In this document: piece by piece, positions 48,806-57,431 of the stretch
Position numbering within the stretch: position 1 is the stretch's first letter
How the letters are laid out: the number at the start of each line of letters is the position of its first letter
Origin: Firmicutes bacterium UBA3553
GTDB taxonomy: Bacteria > Bacillota > Clostridia > Tissierellales > Sedimentibacteraceae
Length of the DNA stretch: 64,000 bases
NCBI GenBank assembly: GCA_002381185.1
Contig: DFOA01000064.1
Span: 105,682 to 169,681, forward strand
Direction: 5' to 3'
Made by a program: the position numbers and the translations under genes
The notes under the pieces: generated by a model
What the model saw: the letters and a program-made list of their open reading frames with translations, nothing else
Told to the model about the DNA's origin: nothing
Database searches by the model: none

Positions 48806-49534
48806 TTAAAAGGCTAAATATCTGCTTAAGGTGGAAAATGTTCCTGTATATGTCATAACACCGATTATGATTAAGATAATACCGCCTGCTTTTATTGTGT
48901 ATTTAACTAAATTCCTTTTTTCTTTAAAAAAGTTTAGTGCTTCCGTTGTGAAAATTCCTAAAATTATAAATGGTATTATAAATCCCAGAGTATAAATTAA
49001 AACAAAAATGTTTCCCGAAAAAACACTGCTTGCATTTGAAGCCAAAATCAATACAGAAGACAATGCAGGTCCTACACAGGGAGTCCATGCAAAGCTGAAT
49101 GTAAAACCCATTATATAAGCTATAATCGGATTCATTTTGCTGTTATGTAATTCCAAGTGAATCCTTTTTTCTATTTTTAAGAAATCCAGCTTAATTAAAT
49201 CCAACTGAACAAGACCCATAATTATAATTATTATGCCTCCTATACGGCTGAATAAAACCCTGTTTCTGTTAAAAAATGTACCTAATGCCGAAAATGAAAG
49301 TCCAAGAAGAAAAAAGACACTTGAAATTCCTAAAACAAAAAATAATGTGTTTATAAGAACTATTTTTCTTTCGTACAATATAGTGCCATCAGAACCCGTT
49401 TTTTTCCCGTTTCCTGCAAGGTAGCTTATGTAAACAGGTATGAGGGGCAGAACACAGGGTGAAAAAAATGATAAAAATCCTTCCAGAAAAACAAGCATAA
49501 AGCTTACATTATTTGTTAAAGAAACTCCTCCCAA
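48806..49534 (-). CDS. CcdA-family cytochrome c biogenesis / thiol-transfer membrane protein
   Basis: 242 residues from the TTG at 49534 (GGAGG five bases upstream); a longer reading to 49555 has no ribosome site. About six membrane segments. The paired redox motifs are FLSFFSPCVLPLIPVYISYL and FTFSFAWTPCVGPALSSVL, each with a Pro-Cys. It passes electrons from cytosolic thioredoxin to extracytoplasmic thiol proteins. Location beside the trx operon (87 bases upstream of hxlR) supports this. Confidence 0.85.
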   Translation of the reverse strand: MGGVSLTNNVSFMLVFLEGFLSFFSPCVLPLIPVYISYLAGNGKKTGSDGTILYERKIVLINTLFFVLGISSVFFLLGLSFSALGTFFNRNRVLFSRIGGIIIIIMGLVQLDLIKLDFLKIEKRIHLELHNSKMNPIIAYIMGFTFSFAWTPCVGPALSSVLILASNASSVFSGNIFVLIYTLGFIIPFIILGIFTTEALNFFKEKRNLVKYTIKAGGIILIIIGVMTYTGTFSTLSRYLAF

Positions 49535-49769
49535 CACAACCTCCGTAATTGTCAATTATTATAAAATAAAAATAACATGGTTACTTTATTTTGTCAAGTG
49601 ACTTTAAAAAATAAATTTATTAAAAATATTGAAATATTGTTATAATGTGATACTATAATAATATGAAAATTTGCTTATTAAATGAGAATTAAGAGTAAAT
49701 AATATAATTGTATTAGAAAACTTAGGAAAAAATAATATAATAATAAATAACTAATAGGAGTTGATTGTC

Positions 49770-50672
49770 ATTATAAATTTTAAGTGTCTGTCCCTTGATG
49801 ATAAGGATGTAATTGAGAAATATGTGGATAAAGAGAATCTGGAATCTTACGAATACTTATTTTCATCCTTATATATGTGGAGAAAACTGAACAACGTTAA
49901 ATATGCAATAATAAATGATGCGTTGGTTATAGAAAAAAATGAGGAAGGAAAAGGCACATTCTATGCCCAACCATTGAAATACGATAAAGAAAAATTAACT
50001 GAGATTGTGGATGCGCTCATTGAAAGAAATACAGATTTCACTGACAGAGATTACTTATTTGGTGATGTTGATGAAAGCTTTATAGAAGATTTAAAAAAAT
50101 ATACAGACTATAAAATAGAAGTAGCAGAAGATATAAACGATTTTGAATATGTCTACAAAACCAATGACCTTATAGAGCTTAGGGGCAAGAAGTACCATGG
50201 AAAGAAAAACCACGTCAATTCATTTGAAAAATCATATGAATATGAAATTAAGACTATTGATAACGAAAAGGTCATTAAAGACTGCTTAATGCTGCTGCAC
50301 AAATGGCACGAGGAAGTTGCTGTCACAGTTGACAAGGAAATGCTGATGGAAATTGATGCAATAAAAGATTTGTTCAGTGAGCTTCATTTTTTTGATCTTA
50401 AATCCATAGCAATATATGTTGATGGAGATCTGGCAGGGTTTTCCGTAGGTGAAAAAGTAAATGAAAAAATGGCAGTTATTCATGTAGAGCGGGGCGAAAT
50501 AGATTACAAGGGCATATATGCTTTCTTAAACAGAAAATTTTTAATTGAAAGTTTCGCTGATATTGAATTTGTAAACAGGCAGGAAGACACGGGGAATGCC
50601 GGATTAAGAAAGGCAAAAGAGTCCTATCATCCTGTGAAAATGGTAAAAAAATATTTAATAAAAGTGGTTTAA
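49770..50672 (+). CDS. DUF2156 (phosphatidylglycerol lysyltransferase C-terminal-like) protein
   Basis: 300 residues. The two tandem GNAT-like halves match the DUF2156 family: SYEYLFSSLYMWRKL, RGKKYHGKKNHVNSFEKSYEYEI and YKGIYAFLNRKFLIESFADIEFVNRQEDTGNAGLRKAKESYHPVKMVKKY. The family is related to the aminoacyl-lipid transferase domain of MprF, but members lacking the membrane flippase have unknown substrates. I place the start at the ATT at 49770, because AGGAGTTGA ends five bases before it; a TTG at 49761 overlaps that site. Confidence 0.8.
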   Translation: MINFKCLSLDDKDVIEKYVDKENLESYEYLFSSLYMWRKLNNVKYAIINDALVIEKNEEGKGTFYAQPLKYDKEKLTEIVDALIERNTDFTDRDYLFGDVDESFIEDLKKYTDYKIEVAEDINDFEYVYKTNDLIELRGKKYHGKKNHVNSFEKSYEYEIKTIDNEKVIKDCLMLLHKWHEEVAVTVDKEMLMEIDAIKDLFSELHFFDLKSIAIYVDGDLAGFSVGEKVNEKMAVIHVERGEIDYKGIYAFLNRKFLIESFADIEFVNRQEDTGNAGLRKAKESYHPVKMVKKYLIKVV

Positions 50673-50676
50673 TTAT

Positions 50677-50714
50677 AAAACAGAAGTATTTGTATTATCA
50701 AATACTTCTGTTTT
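50677..50714. terminator. bidirectional terminator between the DUF2156 and beta-helix lipoprotein genes
   Basis: A perfect 16-base stem (AAAACAGAAGTATTTG and its inverse) around a TATTAT loop, with A and T flanks on both sides, lies between convergent genes. Confidence 0.85.
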
Positions 50715-50748
50715 ATGTCTGGGTTTCTTGTTTTGGAGGGTATGAATT

Positions 50749-52635
50749 TTAATTATTTGTTGTATCCTGAGTTGTGCTGTTTTTGTCATTTGGAGGTGTC
50801 CCTTGCGGCATTTCCGGTCTTTGTCCTTCGAAATCTTTAGGTAACATTTCCGGTCTCTCACCTTCAGGCAGTTCATCCATGTTTGGTCTCATTTCGCCGC
50901 CTTTACCGCCGGGACCTCCCTGCCCAGGCATCAATGTTCCGCCGGTTACTTCTTCACCTGTTTCAGTTATGGACATTATTGATTTAGAAACCGTGAAATC
51001 AGTTAATTTAGTTCCACTTTCATATATGCCTTCGGTAAACAACCCGTTGTTTTCAGTTCCTGTTGAAGTACCTCCTGTATATAGCTGATAGGTGGAATCT
51101 ATGGTGATGTCAGGAGAGCTTACCAGTATTGTCTGGTAATCCTTTTTTGGTGCAAATGTTATTATATTGTTGCCGCTGTTATCAGCTATATTAACTAATG
51201 TGCCGGCTTTCTGAATTTGAGAATATTTAATAAACACCGAATTCTGAGAAGAGCTTTCTGATGGTGTCAGTGCCATTCCTGAGCTTCCTGCTGCAATTAA
51301 AAGTCCCCCTGATATTTCAAATTTTTGATCGTAGTCAAGGGCTCCGTTTCCGTTTGATACAGGTCCGTTAACTATTACTGTTCCGCCTGACATATAAATT
51401 GATCCGTTTGCATCTAATCCATCTCCCGAAGCATCGACATATAATTTTCCGCCTGATATATTAAGAGTGTAATTTTCAGAGGATGTAAAAGAGTTCTGCC
51501 CTGGTCTTCCATTTACAGATGAACCGTCATTTCCTCCGGCAACATTTATGCCGTCGTCAGAAGCAGCAACTTGAATAATGCCGTTAGAAATATTAATAAC
51601 TGCGCTTTCTATTCCCTCGTAAGAGTTTAATATATTAATTGTACCGCCTGATATATTAATTTCCGAATCCGCATGAATTCCGTCATCTTCCGAGGTAATA
51701 TTGAATATTCCTCCTGAAATGGATATGGAATCATTTGAATGTATCGAATCGTCTGTTGAATTTATTGTGTATTTTCCGTCAATTATAGTAATGGCTGATT
51801 CGGACTTTATTCCTTTGGCTCCTGATGTAATTATATAGCTGCCATTTTCAAGAACTATATTTCCTTTGGTATCATCAGCAGAATTGGTTGACTTTATGCC
51901 GTCGCCTTTAGAATTAATTGTGATATTGCTGTCCCTGACTGCAAGCAAATCACGTCCCAGCAATCCGTCATCAGCAGAAGTTATATTGATGTTTCCTCCG
52001 GTTATTTTTAAGTCATCTTTTCCGAAAATTCCGTTGTTGTAATTTGCATTGACGGACAGGTTCCCGGAACCGTTGATTGTTAAATCATCCTTGCTGAATA
52101 TTGCGGCATTTGGCTCATCATCTTCTGCATCATCTAAAACATATGTGTTTCCGTCGGCTATTTTGTTTTCTGTTCCTTCAGCGAGAGAAATTATGGTTTT
52201 TCCTGAGTTTTTTACATAAATCGGAGCATTATCTGAACAGTTTATTTCCGCATTGTTTAATACCAGCCTTACAGCATCATCACTTTCTGAGTCTACGATT
52301 ATTTGACCGTTTTGGAGCTTGCCGCTTACAACATATGTTCCAGGAGAAGTTATGGTTATAATATTTTCATTTATTTTGGCGCCTATGCCTTGAAGTTCTG
52401 CTGATGAACCATTTAATTTAATATAATTCGCATTTTCATTTTCCCATTCTGTATAAAAATCATTGTCTTCATACTCCACTATTGTATCAGACATTCCTTT
52501 TATATTTAATTCCATATTTGTATTTTCGCTGCTTTCACCTGAGTCAGCAGTTACGTTGTTTGTGTTTGCACTGCATGACATAAGCAGAGATGCACACATT
52601 ATAAGTGATATTATTTTATATTTATTATTTTTCAT
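50749..52635 (-). CDS. secreted beta-helix carbohydrate-binding lipoprotein (Cthe_2159/DUF4353-like)
   Basis: 628 residues. A lipobox LLMSC ends the signal peptide (residues 16-20), so it is a lipoprotein. A long run of short repeats such as SADDGLLGRD, SDDSIHSND and SEDDGIHAD with GGxxNI turns indicates a right-handed parallel beta-helix of the Cthe_2159 type, members of which bind cellulose or pectin. The C-terminal 60 residues are Gly/Pro/Glu-rich (GGPGGKGGEMRP). It ends a three-gene operon with DUF4956 and VTC-domain genes. Confidence 0.82.
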   Translation of the reverse strand: MKNNKYKIISLIMCASLLMSCSANTNNVTADSGESSENTNMELNIKGMSDTIVEYEDNDFYTEWENENANYIKLNGSSAELQGIGAKINENIITITSPGTYVVSGKLQNGQIIVDSESDDAVRLVLNNAEINCSDNAPIYVKNSGKTIISLAEGTENKIADGNTYVLDDAEDDEPNAAIFSKDDLTINGSGNLSVNANYNNGIFGKDDLKITGGNINITSADDGLLGRDLLAVRDSNITINSKGDGIKSTNSADDTKGNIVLENGSYIITSGAKGIKSESAITIIDGKYTINSTDDSIHSNDSISISGGIFNITSEDDGIHADSEINISGGTINILNSYEGIESAVINISNGIIQVAASDDGINVAGGNDGSSVNGRPGQNSFTSSENYTLNISGGKLYVDASGDGLDANGSIYMSGGTVIVNGPVSNGNGALDYDQKFEISGGLLIAAGSSGMALTPSESSSQNSVFIKYSQIQKAGTLVNIADNSGNNIITFAPKKDYQTILVSSPDITIDSTYQLYTGGTSTGTENNGLFTEGIYESGTKLTDFTVSKSIMSITETGEEVTGGTLMPGQGGPGGKGGEMRPNMDELPEGERPEMLPKDFEGQRPEMPQGTPPNDKNSTTQDTTNN

Positions 52636-52644
52636 GTTATTCTC

Positions 52645-53319
52645 CTATAATTCTTCGTATTGAGATGGGTTTCTGCTTAAAATAATCGTTAAATTTCCGT
52701 TTCTGCACCTTAATTCATCAATAAATTCCTTTTCTTCTTCGGGATTTTTAATTGATATATTGTAATTAAGTTCAAACATGCTTCCTAAATTTGTGGTTTT
52801 TATCCTTTCCAGATTAACTGAAGCGGTATATTTATCAAACAAATCATCAAAAACATGTGTGTAATCTAAATTTTCAGGTATGGTAATTTTCAATCTTCTG
52901 TCACATAGTCTACTTTCTCCAAATGATATTTTATTTAGAATCAGAAAAACGAGACAAATTATTAAAGTTACAACAAATGCAAATGTAACATATCCCATTC
53001 CGGTTGCTATACCAACAGCCATTGAAAAAAATATAAAGCTTATTTCTTTTGAACTTCCGGGAACAGATCTGAATCTTACCAGCCCGAATGCACCCATTAC
53101 GGCAACACCTGTCCCCAGGTTCCCATTAACGAGCATAATTACAATCTGTACCAGTACAGGCATTATAGCCAATGTAGTAATAAAGTTTTTTGAGTAGCTC
53201 TTGCCCGACATATATGTCAGTGAAATTATTAAACCCAACACCAATGATACTGTAAGACACAAGAGAGCATTGGTTACAGACAAGGTTTCGGTTGAGGCAC
53301 TTATGATACTTGCAAACAT
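52645..53319 (-). CDS. DUF4956 membrane protein
   Basis: 224 residues. Four membrane segments with the family motif GNLGTGVAVMGAFGLVRFRSVPGSSKEISFIFFSMAVGIATGMGY, followed by a soluble C-terminal domain. Function is unknown, but it recurs with VTC-domain polyphosphate-polymerase-like proteins and beta-helix or CotH proteins. It overlaps the VTC gene by 19 bases and lies nine bases from the lipoprotein gene. Confidence 0.85.
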   Translation of the reverse strand: MFASIISASTETLSVTNALLCLTVSLVLGLIISLTYMSGKSYSKNFITTLAIMPVLVQIVIMLVNGNLGTGVAVMGAFGLVRFRSVPGSSKEISFIFFSMAVGIATGMGYVTFAFVVTLIICLVFLILNKISFGESRLCDRRLKITIPENLDYTHVFDDLFDKYTASVNLERIKTTNLGSMFELNYNISIKNPEEEKEFIDELRCRNGNLTIILSRNPSQYEEL

Positions 53320-54074
53320 TTAATATTCCTCCATTCTGTCATGAATTTTTCAGATTCTCTGCTGTAAATTATTTGATTGAACCTTTCTTTTGCCAAATCC
53401 TGTTTGTATATAGCTCCGTATTTTGAAAATGAAACGGGATATATTTCTAATTCTGAAAGTATGTTAACAAGCCAAAGGGGCAGTGTGCATGGTGTTTTTA
53501 TTTCCATAAGATAATTATTAAAGTTATCTATGTTTTTTCCGTAATCTCCTTTGCTTAGATCCAGATTATGTATTCTGCTCCGTATGTTCATGTCTAAAGT
53601 TATTCTTAAATTAGCATCTTCATTTCCAAACAAAGCAATTCTGTCATAAGCAATGAATATTTTTTTCTCCGGCTTATAAAAGTTTATGAAGTAATCTATT
53701 TCTCTTAAAATCTGGCCTTCCTTACGGGGCTTGATTCCACTTTCAAGATAAGCTTCAGCTTCTTTTAATGTTAATGAAATTCTTCTTTTAAAAACTGTAT
53801 TATCATATTTTTTCTTTAATTCCAAAAATACTTCATCATTTTTATTTGGAATCCCGTAGCTTCTTAATCTTAATTTTTCTTTGTAACTTGGCTTTTCTAT
53901 TGAATTTCTGATTAAATCATATATATCAGTATCATAGTAAATATTACAAATTGTGTGAATTCCATATTTGTCTATGGTCATATATGGTTCAATGTGTTTT
54001 ATCAATAAATTAAGCTTTTTATCTGAAATAAGATATTTTTTTTCAACACGTTCAAATACATAATTATTATTCAT
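53301..54074 (-). CDS. VTC-domain (polyphosphate polymerase-like) protein
   Basis: 257 residues. Triphosphate-tunnel fold of the VTC family: ExKYLIS start (FERVEKKYLIS), RLRSYG, LELKKKYDNTVFKRR, IAYDRIALF and YLMEIKTPC carry the basic and acidic residues lining the tunnel. In yeast VTC makes polyphosphate; bacterial members with DUF4956 partners have no proven role. No membrane helix is visible, so it probably acts on the cytosolic face with DUF4956. Confidence 0.82.
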   Translation of the reverse strand: MNNNYVFERVEKKYLISDKKLNLLIKHIEPYMTIDKYGIHTICNIYYDTDIYDLIRNSIEKPSYKEKLRLRSYGIPNKNDEVFLELKKKYDNTVFKRRISLTLKEAEAYLESGIKPRKEGQILREIDYFINFYKPEKKIFIAYDRIALFGNEDANLRITLDMNIRSRIHNLDLSKGDYGKNIDNFNNYLMEIKTPCTLPLWLVNILSELEIYPVSFSKYGAIYKQDLAKERFNQIIYSRESEKFMTEWRNIKCLQVS

Positions 54075-54254
54075 ACTGCAACCTCTCTTTCATGTATCAA
54101 GAATAGTTATGTAATGTGTTCAAAAAGTGAAGTTAAAATGAAAGATATGTGAACAGAGAATTAATATGAATAAATACGGTTTCACATTAAAAACAACATG
54201 ACAGAAATGTTTTTAATATAAGTACTAATTATAAAAAAGCATGTAAAATTATTA

Positions 54255-54283
54255 TTGACATAAAAGTTTTATGGCTGTATAAT
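54255..54283 (+). promoter_or_regulatory. his operon promoter
   Basis: TTGACA at 54255-54260 and TATAAT at 54278-54283 with a 17-base spacer: a perfect sigma-A consensus. It would start transcription near 54290, just before the leader peptide. Confidence 0.85.
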
Positions 54284-54307
54284 CAATATAATTTTACGAG
54301 GTGAATA

Positions 54308-54370
54308 ATGAAAACTACATTTTTATGCGTACAATTACATCATCATCATAGGTGCAGGGTTTGTAAGTGA
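54308..54370 (+). CDS. hisL: his operon leader peptide (four consecutive His codons)
   Basis: A 20-codon reading frame, MKTTFLCVQLHHHHRCRVCK, with GAGGTG five bases before its ATG. Four CAT codons in a row at 54338-54349 are the expected signal for charged tRNA-His. It is followed within 90 bases by paired hairpins and a terminator in front of hisZ. Ribosome stalling would be the sensor. The gene is too short for usual gene callers. Confidence 0.82.
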   Translation: MKTTFLCVQLHHHHRCRVCK

Positions 54371-54387
54371 TTTTAGATAATTAAATT

Positions 54388-54436
54388 CACAGATACAAGC
54401 TCTATTGGTCGTTTTTTAAAAAGGCTTGTATCTGTG
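54388..54436 (+). promoter_or_regulatory. his attenuator, upstream hairpin
   Basis: CACAGATACAAGC (54388-54400) pairs perfectly with GCTTGTATCTGTG (54424-54436). The 5' arm can also partly pair with TTGTAAGTG at the end of the leader-peptide gene (54361-54369), giving mutually exclusive folds linked to ribosome position. The exact antiterminator pairing is not resolved by eye. Confidence 0.65.
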
Positions 54437-54456
54437 GTGAATAAATAGAATTTTTG

Positions 54457-54486
54457 GCCGCCTGATATAAGTCAGGCGGCTTTTTG
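54457..54486 (+). terminator. his attenuator terminator
   Basis: GCCGCCTGA pairs with TCAGGCGGC around TATAAG, followed by TTTTTG. It lies 40 bases before the hisZ start, in the right place for a terminator conditional on histidine supply. Confidence 0.85.
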
Positions 54487-54526
54487 TATGCCCTAATCAG
54501 ACTGTTACCTTAATACAGGAGGAGAA

Positions 54527-55477
54527 ATGAACTTTTTAAATATTGAAGATGAAATGAAATACTTTCAAAATATGTTTGTGCTGAGAAAAGAAATAGAAAG
54601 TTTTCTTTATGAAGAAGGGTATACAAATATTGAACCTTCCATATTTGAAGGCTATGACGAATTTACAGGCGTTAATTCAAGAGTAGATAAAAAATCGACA
54701 GTCAAGCTTTTAGACAATAACAGTGGTATTTTAATTCTGTCTCCGGATATAACAACAGGAATAATTAACAAATTTATGCCCAGATGGGAGCACGGATTAA
54801 AACTTAAAATTTTCTACTACGGTAAGACATACAAGCATAGTGGAGCAGGTATTAAAGAAAAAAGAGAATTAGGAGTTGAAATAATCGGAGAAAGAAATGA
54901 TGACACAGATCAATGCATGGTGGATACAGCAAGACAAATTATCGGCAGGTACAGCAATAATTATTTAATTGAAATAGGAAACAGCAAGTTTTTGAAGGGT
55001 ATCATGCAGTCCTGTTCATTCAGCAAGGAGAATTATGACAATATTTTGGATTTGCTGTATTCAAAAAATAAACAGGAATTAAAAGAATATTTATCTAATC
55101 TTCCATACAGGGAGCCCATGAGTACATTATTAAATATTTTTGACCTTGAAGGAACGTTTGATGAAATAGTGGAACAGTTAGAGGGTCTGTATATGAATGA
55201 ACTTATGAAGCAAGGAATTGAGGAATTAAAGGCGGTTGACAATTACACAAAAAATATAACCGATAAAATCACCTATGATCTTTCAATGGTTTCAGAGCTT
55301 AGTTATTATGATGGAATAATATTCAGAGGGTATATTAACGGTTCCAACAAGGAAATAATCAAGGGCGGCAGGTATGATTCATTTACTGAGCAATACGGAT
55401 ACAAAGTACCTGCAATAGGGTTCACTGTTGAACTGGATGAATTAATTAAAATTCTTTACAAGGAGGTTCTTAAATGA
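54527..55477 (+). CDS. hisZ: ATP phosphoribosyltransferase regulatory subunit HisZ
   Basis: 316 residues, shorter than most HisZ (about 390). It is a histidyl-tRNA-synthetase-like protein without aminoacylation, with motif 2-like LKIFYYGKTYKHSG and the closing YDGIIFRGYINGSNKEIIKGGRYDSF...VPAIGFTVELD. It activates the short HisG next to it and gives histidine feedback. AGGAGGAG precedes the ATG. It overlaps hisG by four bases. Confidence 0.9.
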   Translation: MNFLNIEDEMKYFQNMFVLRKEIESFLYEEGYTNIEPSIFEGYDEFTGVNSRVDKKSTVKLLDNNSGILILSPDITTGIINKFMPRWEHGLKLKIFYYGKTYKHSGAGIKEKRELGVEIIGERNDDTDQCMVDTARQIIGRYSNNYLIEIGNSKFLKGIMQSCSFSKENYDNILDLLYSKNKQELKEYLSNLPYREPMSTLLNIFDLEGTFDEIVEQLEGLYMNELMKQGIEELKAVDNYTKNITDKITYDLSMVSELSYYDGIIFRGYINGSNKEIIKGGRYDSFTEQYGYKVPAIGFTVELDELIKILYKEVLK

Positions 55478-56112
55478 GTCTGACAATTGCCATACCAAAG
55501 GGAAGGCTGGGAACACAAGCTATTGAAATGCTTAAAGCTGCAGGCATAGGAGAATCAATAAATGAAAAATCAAGGAAGCTTGTTTTCAATGATGAAGAAA
55601 GAAATATCAATTTTCTGCTTTTAAAAAATTCAGATATTATCACCTATGTGGAAAGCGGAATTGCGGACTTGGGCATATCGGGAAAAGACATGATCATGGA
55701 AAAGAGTGCGGATATTTATGAGTTGTATAAAATGAATATCGGGAAATGCAAGATGTCTGTGGCAGGCATCAAGGGCGGAAAGATATTCAAGGATGATACA
55801 ATCATTAAAGTTGCAACCAAGTTTCCGGATACTGCGAAAAAATATTTCAGCAGCAGAGGCCAGAAAATAAAAATAATAAAATTGAACGGCTCTATAGAGC
55901 TTGCCCCTATTTTAGGTCTTTCCGACGTTATAGTTGATATAGTGGAAACAGGAAACACCTTAAGAGCTAACGGCCTTGAGGTATTTGAAGACATGTACAG
56001 TATAAACGCCATGGTAATTTCAAATAAGATCAGCTACAAGTTTAAAAGAAAAGAAATAAAAGAAATAGTTGAATTAATAAGGAGGGAGGATTCAAATGTT
56101 AAGGATAATTGA
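55474..56112 (+). CDS. hisG: ATP phosphoribosyltransferase, short form
   Basis: First step of histidine synthesis, joining PRPP and ATP. 212 residues, the short form that needs HisZ. Motifs: AIPKGRLGTQAIEML, LGISGKDMI and the PRPP loop DVIVDIVETGNTLRANGL. It overlaps hisZ at the start (ATGA) and hisD at the end by 17 bases. Confidence 0.96.
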   Translation: MSLTIAIPKGRLGTQAIEMLKAAGIGESINEKSRKLVFNDEERNINFLLLKNSDIITYVESGIADLGISGKDMIMEKSADIYELYKMNIGKCKMSVAGIKGGKIFKDDTIIKVATKFPDTAKKYFSSRGQKIKIIKLNGSIELAPILGLSDVIVDIVETGNTLRANGLEVFEDMYSINAMVISNKISYKFKRKEIKEIVELIRREDSNVKDN

Positions 56113-57385
56113 TGAGAAGGATACAGAAAGCTTCTTGGCTGAAATCAAAAGGCGCAGCTCCCAGGACTACAGCATGGTTTATGAAGCGGTAGACAGCATA
56201 TTGGAAGATGTAAAGAAAAACAAGGACACAGCACTGAAGAAATATAACATGGAATTTGACAAAGTAAAATTGGATAATCTGGAGGTGACAAAGGAAGAAA
56301 TTGAAGAGGCATTCAATGCCATAGATGCTGATATTTTTGAAACCATAAAAAAAGCAAAACAAAATATTGAAACATTTCATTTAAAACAAAAATGGAGGGG
56401 TTATCAGTTCAAGCCTGAAGGTAAGGACATATTGCTGGGGCAATTAGTGAATCCCATAGAAAAGATAGGAATTTACATACCCGGAGGGAAGGCTTCCTAT
56501 CCTTCAACTGTATTAATGAATGCAATACCTGCTAAAATTGCCGGGGTACAAGAAATTATTATGATAACACCTCCCCAAAGAGACGGTAAAATTAAGGATT
56601 CCATACTGGTTGCGGCAAGTCTGTCGGGAGTGGACAGAATATTCAAGGTAGGTGGAGCACAGGGAATAGGAGCCCTAGCTTATGGTACGGAATCAATTCC
56701 AAAGGTGTACAAAATTACAGGACCGGGCAACATATTTGTAGCAGCAGCAAAGAGAAGAGTTTCAGGTTTTGTAGGTATTGATATGATTGCAGGACCAAGC
56801 GAAATTTTAATAATTGCAGATAATAATGCAAATCCCAGGTTTATTGCGGCTGACATGATATCTCAGGCCGAGCATGATGAAATGGCAGCATCGATTTTGA
56901 TTACCAATTCCTATACATTGGCTAAAAAAGTTAAAAATGAGCTGGAAAAACAAATTAAAGAGCTTGAAAGAAGTGAAATAATAGAAAGATCGCTGAGCAA
57001 TCACGGTGCAATAATAATAGCAGACAGCATAAAACAATGCATTGATCTTGCCAATGAAATAGCACCGGAGCATTTAGAACTTCTTATTGTAAATCCATTT
57101 GACGTTTATAAAAGCATTAAAAATGCAGGAGCAATTTTTATAGGGGAATATAGCCCTGAGCCTGTGGGGGATTATTTTGCCGGACCAAACCATACTCTTC
57201 CCACTAGTTCAACTGCTAAATTTTCATCAGCTCTTTCGGTTGATGATTTTGTAAAGAAAACTTCGCTGATTTATTACAGCAGAGAAGCATTGCAAGAAAG
57301 CGCCGATGACATTGTACGCTTTGCTGAAAATGAAGGGTTGACAGGGCATGCAAATGCGGTAAAAATCAGAAAACCAAATGCATAA
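56096..57385 (+). CDS. hisD: histidinol dehydrogenase
   Basis: Last two steps of histidine synthesis (histidinol to histidine, with NAD). 429 residues. The zinc- and substrate-binding motif SQAEHDEMAASILIT and the NAD-binding AGPSEILI...NHGAIII regions are present, and GPNHTLPTSSTAKFSSALSVDDF closes the site. The start lies inside the end of hisG with GGAGGGAGG upstream. A short GC hairpin (AGGCC/GGCCT) lies between it and hisC. Confidence 0.96.
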   Translation: MLRIIDEKDTESFLAEIKRRSSQDYSMVYEAVDSILEDVKKNKDTALKKYNMEFDKVKLDNLEVTKEEIEEAFNAIDADIFETIKKAKQNIETFHLKQKWRGYQFKPEGKDILLGQLVNPIEKIGIYIPGGKASYPSTVLMNAIPAKIAGVQEIIMITPPQRDGKIKDSILVAASLSGVDRIFKVGGAQGIGALAYGTESIPKVYKITGPGNIFVAAAKRRVSGFVGIDMIAGPSEILIIADNNANPRFIAADMISQAEHDEMAASILITNSYTLAKKVKNELEKQIKELERSEIIERSLSNHGAIIIADSIKQCIDLANEIAPEHLELLIVNPFDVYKSIKNAGAIFIGEYSPEPVGDYFAGPNHTLPTSSTAKFSSALSVDDFVKKTSLIYYSREALQESADDIVRFAENEGLTGHANAVKIRKPNA

Positions 57386-57431
57386 AAGGCCTGGCGGCCT
57401 CACAAGTGCCATAAGAATATAAGGAGTAAAT

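Larger units (their letters stand above)
54075..54526. other. intergenic region between the VTC operon and the his operon
   Basis: 452 bases. The first ~170 hold the promoter side of the VTC operon, without a feature I can name. From 54255 the plus strand carries the his promoter, leader peptide and attenuator described separately. No T-box sequence was recognised. Confidence 0.5.
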
